Below, in pieces: positions 57,722-64,000 of a stretch of DNA of 64,000 nucleotides (the first letter of the stretch is position 1; each line of letters starts with the position of its first letter). Position numbers and translations under genes: made by a program. Location: contig CP136061.1 of NCBI GenBank assembly GCA_032622095.1, positions 117,998,754-118,062,753 on the forward strand, written 5' to 3'. The DNA comes from Siphonodentalium dalli. Lineage: Eukaryota; Mollusca; Scaphopoda; Gadilida; Siphonodentaliidae. Below the pieces are notes generated by a model. The model worked only from the letters and a program-made list of their open reading frames with translations, was not told the DNA's origin and searched no databases.

Positions 57722-60700
57722 TAGTCCGAGAGCCCATAAGGTTTTTTTGTCGTCACTCTGACCAAAAGACCCACTCTGCTTATTTTGTGGCAAATTATAT
57801 GTAGTTTACGGAAACCAATTTCTTGCGAGTGGGAAACGCGGCGTTTGGGAGATATTTAACATAGAATGATGCCTGGTGAGAGCGAAAAATGTTACTTAAG
57901 TGTTGGGGAAGGGTTAGTAATTACGAATATATGCAACATATGTAATGTCAGCTAACACGTTATATATACCATTTTGTCGGTAATAAGTCATTCTATCTAG
58001 TGAATAAACACAGAATTAGAATTTCAGCCACTGACCTCGAGTACGAGAGGTCAAAGGTCAAATATATTTTGAAACGCCATTTTTTTTTTTAAATGTCAAA
58101 TTGGAAAGTTAGCTTAAGAAATTTTATAATCATCTGTTGGAATCCGTTCTAGTATAATTTTGAACTTTACTGTATACCAGATTCGGATATGTGGAAAGAA
58201 AATTAACACAGCCGCAATTGCAACCATTCAAGATGTCAGCCAAAATGTGTGCCGAAATAGCCAAAAACAGTAAAAATTAATAAGGTCTCTTTGATCGCCG
58301 TTATAGTAAAGATGATGTCACATGCGGTCATGTTGTCCGTTCGATACGTTATGGTAATATACAACCCTTACAAATTAGCCAAAAATCCGACACAAAACTC
58401 CAATATGGCGGCCAAGATGGCCGCCGAAATGTGAAAAATTGCTATTTTTTGGTTGGTCATTTCACAACCTTTCGTTTGTCTCTGTTGGAAAATATTGGCT
58501 TTTTGACGCGATTTTATACATTTATCGTATAGAAGAATCATTGGCGAACACATGTGGATAATAATATACATTCCTTGCTGGAAAGTTTTGTCCGATATCA
58601 CGTTTTCCCAAATGCCGGTATAATCCGGTCAAAGCCAAAACGACGCTAATAACGCAATGACTGTTCCGAATCAATGAATGTTGTTGCTATCACAACAAAA
58701 CCCACGCGTAATATGTGCAGGAGACACTCGAGCTAGGATTCCTCTTATAGATGAGTAGAGAAATATTCACCCAAATCCAAGATGGCGGCTAAAATGGCCA
58801 CCAGAAATAGAAATATTGCCGAATATCGCTGATTTTAACATCAGTGACAGTTATTGTCACGACAACTCCACACCTGCTTACTATTGTGAGTTGGGTACAC
58901 TGATTCGAAGAACTGTGCTTATATTTCATCCAAATAAAAGTTGCCCAAATTCAAATGGCGCCCACAATGATGGACATATTTAGAAAATCACAGAAAATCT
59001 CTCATATTCACATCATTGGGCATTATTGTCGAGACAACTCTACCCATGCTTACAGCCGAGTTAGAAATACTGTGATAAAGTAATTATCTTGGATTTGATG
59101 AAGGATATTTTTTCCAAATCGAAGATGGCGGCCAAAATGGCGTCCGAGATTTGAAAACAAGCTTACATTCCTTTACTTTCATACTATGTGCGTCAGTGTT
59201 GTGAGAATTCTACACACACTTAGATATTCATATGGAAAATTTATATGAAGTATCTATTTGAGTTTGGCCAACTCTCGCAATCAAGATTTCTGCCAAACTG
59301 GTGGCCAGAAATTGAAGAAAGTCGAAATTATCACACACAAATTTCAACTTTTCGTCATAATATCAATATGTATGGATTGAACGAAACGGTACATAAGCCA
59401 ACTATTAGTTCCAACATAGGTCGTCGCCGTCTGGAAGGATGAAAACCCACAATACATATGCCGGTGTCAAGCTCACGCGTTTGTCTCGAAAGATGGGAAT
59501 TCTTATCCTTATTCTTGACAAGCTTCATTCGTGGTAGCTTATGGTATAATTCAGACACTACATATGGGGTCTGATCGTCATATTGTGTGATAAACTAGAA
59601 AGTTATGCGGTCGATGCGTATAATAGCTTTCAGAAGGACGTCTCTATCTGCGTATTCAGATTCAGATTTGGTAACTTAATGTGGATAACAAAATGGTGAT
59701 CTACCCATCCAGCCACTTCTCAATATATGGTTCATCAATTCACATACCAACGTAGCCGGATATCTTCTGTATATGGCTTCGAACCTCTGAAAGCCTAACA
59801 TTTGACGGGTGCCGTTCTGCTAAGGCGTAGAAGACCATAATGCCTAATATACTTTCACTTCTTGACCGTGATCATAAGAACAGTCCTTGTGGCTTCCAGC
59901 AATCGTCTCACCGTACAGATCCAAGCAGATAATAACAATACACAGTCATGGTGGCGTCCAGCAATCGTCTCACCGTACATATCCAAGCAGATAATAACAA
60001 TACACACGGTGCTAGTTTGTGGGCAAGTGTCATGATAGTGGAAATGAAAATGGACCATGACTGCACTGCCCCTTCTTTGTGTATGTTTTAGATTTAGACA
60101 TGATCTCATGTAGCTTTGCTTCCCTTATATGCTAAGATTGTATCTTCCAATCCGTTCGGAAGCCGTTCTTAATCAATTAGACTAGGCTTGTACCATTGGC
60201 TACTACTATATAAGCCCCACCCGGTATGGGATATAGTCTTGAGGACGATGCATTTGGTAGTTGATGTCATACTCACGATGTGTGATGGTCGGTGTGGTTT
60301 AAGAAAGTGCAATGCCATCACCACAATGGTGAAAATTTTAACTCGAAAAACATCTAGGGGATTGTTGAGACATTGCATTAAGTTTAACCTACGTTGGATA
60401 CACCAATTTATTTATTGGTAACATCGCCATTCAAAGCCATTGTGCTGCATGAGACATATTAACTACTATATTCTAAAGTTATATACTATAAAGCAATATG
60501 ACCATAAAGGTCAAGTTCACCAATGTCATCATCCATTCCCATCGATCTATAAATTGTTCTCACAAATGCATCACAGTTCCTTGGAAAATACCGCCGATAT
60601 ACTGACACTAATCTTGAGAGAGGATAACAACAACATACCCTCATTCCATAAAGACATCATTTAGCCCATCCGATCTTCTGTGCAGGATAGGATAGTATTA

Positions 60701-62721
60701 TCCAGACAAAATTACATGTCTGGTCAAGTTGATTAAGAACGGCCTTGAAACTGATGTGGAAATACAAATCTTACCACACCAAAAGCACCAACACACAAGA
60801 CATTCTATATCTGAAACATGCACCTGATGTGGGGGTGTATGCCGTGGCCCATTTCATTCCCACTGTCATGGCGCTTGTCTACAAACTAGCACCGCGATTA
60901 TTGTTCTTCTCTGCTAACGAGACGAATGCGGGACGACACAACGTTGCTTATGATCATAATCAAGAAGTGTGGGTAGTCGGTACATTATGGTCGTCTCTGT
61001 AGCAGATATGAATTTGTCCAAGGGAATGAGACAGCTAGCTACCTTTGAAACACTGCCGAAGTTGTCCACGTATGCCAATTACGTTCGCTAAGTTTGTGAG
61101 TTGAACCATCTATTGAGAAATGACTAGTTAGCTGGGATGTTCGCCAGGTGTACATGTGGTTATCCACATGGGATATGAGAAATACATACATGGAGATGAC
61201 CTGTAAGCTTGTATACTTATAGACCATATGCCTTTCTAGTTCAAGATGACGACCAAATTCTCACAACAATGACGCACATAGTATGAAAGTAAAGGAATGT
61301 AAGCTTGTTTTCAAATCTCGGACGCCATTTTCAATTTGGAAAAAAAATCCTTCATCAAATCCAAGATAACTACTTTATCACAGTATTTCCAACTCGGCTG
61401 TAAGCATGGGTAGAGTTGTCTTGACAATAATTCCCAATGATGTGAATATGATAGATTTTCGGTGATTTTCTAAATCTGTCCACCATTGTGGGTGCCATTT
61501 TGGATTTGGGCGACTTTTATTTGGATGCAATATAAGCGCAGTTCTTCGACTCAGTCTTCCCAACTCGCAATATGTGTTGAGTTGTCGTGACAATAGCTGT
61601 CACTGATGTTAAAATCAGCGATTTTCGGCAATATTTCTATTTATGGTGGCCATTTTGGCCGCCATCTTGGATTTGGGTGAATATTTCTCAACTCAGGTAT
61701 AAGAGGAAGCCTAGCTCGAGTATCTGCTGCATATATATACGCGTGGGTTTTGTTGTGATAGCAATAACATTCATTGATGATTCGAAACAGCCATTGCGTT
61801 ATTAGCGTCGTTTTGGCTTTGACCGAATTATAACGGCATTTGGGATAACGTGATATCGGACAAAAATTTCCAGCAAGGAATGTATATTATTATCCCCATG
61901 GGTTCGCCAATAATTCTTCTATACGATAAATGTATAAAATCGCGTCAAGGAGCCAATATTTTCCAACATAGACAAACGAAAGGTGGTGAAATGTCCAAAA
62001 ATAGCAAATTTTCACATTTCGGCGGTCATCTTGGCTGCCATATTGGATTTTTGGCTAATTTGTAAGGGTTGTATATTACCATAACGTATCGAACGGACAA
62101 CATGGCCGCATGTGACACCATCTTTACTATAACAGCGATCAGAGAGACCTTATGAATTTTTACTGTTTTTGGCTATTTCAGCACACATTTTGGCTGACAT
62201 CTTGAATGGTTGCAATTACGGCTGTGTTAATTTTCTTTCCACATATCCGAATCTGGTATACTGTAAAGTTCAAAATTATACTAGAACGGATTCCAACAGA
62301 TGATTATAAAATTTCTTAAGCTAACTTTCCAATTTGACATTTAAAAAAAATGACGTTTCAAAATATATTTGACCTTTGACCTCTCGTACTCGAGGTCAGT
62401 CGCTGAAATTCTAATTCTGTGTTTATTCACTAGATAGAATGACTTATTGCCGACAAAATGGTGTATATATAACGTGTTAGCTGACATTACATATGTTGCA
62501 TACATTCGAAATTACTAACCCTCCCCCCCCCCCCCCCCAACACTTAAGTAACATTTTTCGCTCTCACCAGGCATCATTCTATGTTAAATATCTCCCAAAC
62601 GCCGCGTTTCCCACTCACAAGAAATTGGTTTCCGTAAACTACATATAATTTGCCACAAAATGAGCAGAGTGGGTCTTTTGGTCAGAGTGACGACAATAAA
62701 ACCTTATGGGCTCTCGGACTA
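57722..62721. mobile_element. Foldback element FB3
   Basis: 5.0 kb. Ends TAGTCCGAGAGCCCATAAGG and its complement, flanked by GTA on both sides (57719-57721 and 62722-62724). Joining the flanks gives GGGGGTATAA, the normal hairpin end seen at 56166-56175. Arms 57722-59215 and about 61250-62721 pair over about 1.48 kb. The inner arms are degenerate tandem units of about 170 bp, each starting near an AAGATGGCGGCCAAAATGGC motif (58780, 58950, 59120, 59290). The loop (59216-61250) is not recognisable. ORFs in the loop (60188-60421, 60440-60664, 60745-61002) show no domain. Terminal TAGTCCG is shared with FB2. Confidence 0.87.
59880..60010 (+). repeat. 61-bp tandem duplication in the FB3 loop
   Basis: TCCAGCAATCGTCTCACCGT plus ACA-ATCCAAGCAGATAATAAC plus AATACACA occurs twice. 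The loop also has an inverted pair GCCGTTCTTAATCAA (60163) and TTGATTAAGAACGGC (60728). Confidence 0.85.
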
Positions 62722-62949
62722 GTATAAAATAGGTGTAAACAATACTAGGGGATATTTCAATCGGTTTAATGCAGTATAATTTGAAGTTAATTTGTTTAGT
62801 TTGCCCATGAAGATTGGGAAGCACTGTACAACGACACAACACAGTTGAAGAGATAACAGAAAGTATTGAAATTTTCAACACTAAACAAAACAATTGATCT
62901 GAGAATTTACATCATTAGAATTAACTTTGTGTGTAAGAATATACACATA

Positions 62950-63168
62950 CAGTAATGCCCTAAACAATCGATTCCTTAACCACACCAGAATTATGGGTAA
63001 CTTTTCAGGATTTAGTCGGAAATATGGCTTGTTGATTTTCATCGGAAAGCTCTCACTGAGAGCTTTCCGATGAATGGCAACAAGCCATATTTCCGACTAA
63101 ATCCTGAAAAGTTACCCATAATTCTGCTGTGGTTAAGGAGTCGAATATCTAGGGCATTACACATATAA
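62950..63168. mobile_element. Palindromic MITE family F, complete
   Basis: About 219 bp, almost a perfect palindrome. TAATGCCCTA at the left pairs with TAGGGCATTA at the right. TTCCTTAACCACA-CAGAATTATG, GTTACC-TTTCAGGATTTAGT and CGGAAATATGGCTTGTTG all have complements in order. The centre is CATCGGAAAGCTCTCA directly followed by its complement TGAGAGCTTTCCGATG. CACATA lies near both edges and may be the target duplication. A half-copy is at 57295. Confidence 0.85.
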
Positions 63169-64000
63169 CATAACAGAAAATATATTTTATAACATTTTTA
63201 AAACATAATAAAAGATATGCATTATACATATTCACAAAATAAGACAATAAAACGCCTTATATATTCATACATAATATTATTTTCAAGATCTCTCTTATGG
63301 GTAACAAATAATAACAAAACAACATAATTTTCATAATATTCACATTTTAAGAATACTTGTGGCCTTTTCTATGAAAATAATAATACAGGTAAAAATGAAG
63401 GTTACCGTACATATAAAATCCCCCTGTAAATGAAAAATAAAGTGTTTTGCTTATGCTGACAGAACGTTCTGGGGCCGTAAAAGTTGAACTTATTATCATT
63501 GGCTGATAATTCTGTCAAGCAAAGAAGATGAACAAATGAAGATATTCAAATTTGAATTTCCCAAACACTTAATTATGAATACTAGTAGGCCATCTGTTGT
63601 CTTAGAATCTATATAGTAATAACCAATTTTAAGTAATAGCTAAGTTTAGCCACATACATACATGTAACTAGAAAGGTGTCTTAATTACTATGGCATTGCT
63701 ATGTAGATGCCCTTGTGGAACAAGTCACATTATTTTATTGAGCCAAACCTCCACATTTATACTGTAGATACCAGCAAAACGTGTAAATGATAGTAGGGTA
63801 TTGAAGACAAGGTCACCATATTGTGACCACTTATACGCTTAATTGGCTTCAATCAAAATAAGATATATCCACGCAGGCAAATCCCATTCTCCCCTGCATA
63901 CCATTGGTAACTCATTCAGTGATTAAAAGATTTATCCTCTTTATTATAATTAAGGAACTTCATTCCACCCCCATTGCACATGATGCACATGTATTCAGCG
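63169..64000. other. AT-rich, nothing recognised
   Basis: No ORF, inverted repeat or tandem array that I can support. AATAAA-like strings are frequent because of composition. Confidence 0.5.

Noticed and set aside
59216-61250. Possible transposase gene in the FB3 loop
   Set aside because: ORFs are at most 85 codons with no DDE, zinc-finger or helicase motif that I can see.

Overview
The window reads as non-coding DNA of a multicellular animal, probably a marine lophotrochozoan and most likely a mollusc. The reasons are: no compact operon-like ORFs; non-LTR (LINE) retrotransposon relics; a tRNA-derived SINE with a TGAT-rich tail; several MITE families; long foldback elements; degenerate tandem arrays carrying TCCGTCCG motifs; and two small ORFs that look like eukaryotic exons bounded by splice sites. 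The organism call is inference.

Genes. The best host coding signals are two minus-strand exons. At 4925-5044 an acceptor is followed by 39 codons with eight cysteines in inhibitor-cystine-knot order and then a stop. At 28556-28693 an acceptor is followed after 5 nt by a Met, a clear signal peptide, and a phase-0 donor. Order, strand and intron phase would let them belong to one secreted Cys-rich peptide gene with an intron of about 23.5 kb packed with repeats. That link is unproven. One weaker unidentified exon candidate lies at 38498-38774. No other host gene could be supported.

Repeats, left to right. 0-8.6 kb: a degenerate tandem array; a TTAA-flanked MITE built from two 67-bp palindromes (four copies in the window: 947, 8220, 51654, 54120); a second TTAA-flanked MITE (four copies: 2026, 38054, 44141, 50766); a PIF/Harbinger-like MITE (2681-3387); an inverted-repeat element (7130-7700). 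8.6-18.5 kb: unique-looking DNA, a tRNA-derived SINE, simple repeats, a 326-bp duplication, a degenerate tandem array, and a GC-rich satellite of about 340 bp. 18.5-24.2 kb: foldback element FB1, inserted into the satellite. 25-31.3 kb: LINE relics and nested inverted repeats. 31.3-36.5 kb: FB2. 36.5-46 kb: tandem repeats, MITEs and a long featureless stretch. 46.15-50.36 kb: an almost complete but inactivated LINE lying inside a MITE copy. 50.4-57.7 kb: MITEs, TA microsatellites, a second LINE relic and a tandem array. 57.7-62.7 kb: FB3. 62.7-64 kb: a palindromic MITE and AT-rich DNA.

The most interesting points are the Cys-rich peptide exons and the three large foldback elements. Each foldback is about 5-5.7 kb, begins with TAG, has arms of 1.3-1.8 kb, carries YY1-like ATGGCGGC motifs in its arms, and appears to have 3-bp target duplications. 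Several nested insertions (LINE in MITE, foldback in satellite, CR1-like relic in a repeat) allow relative dating and exact junctions.
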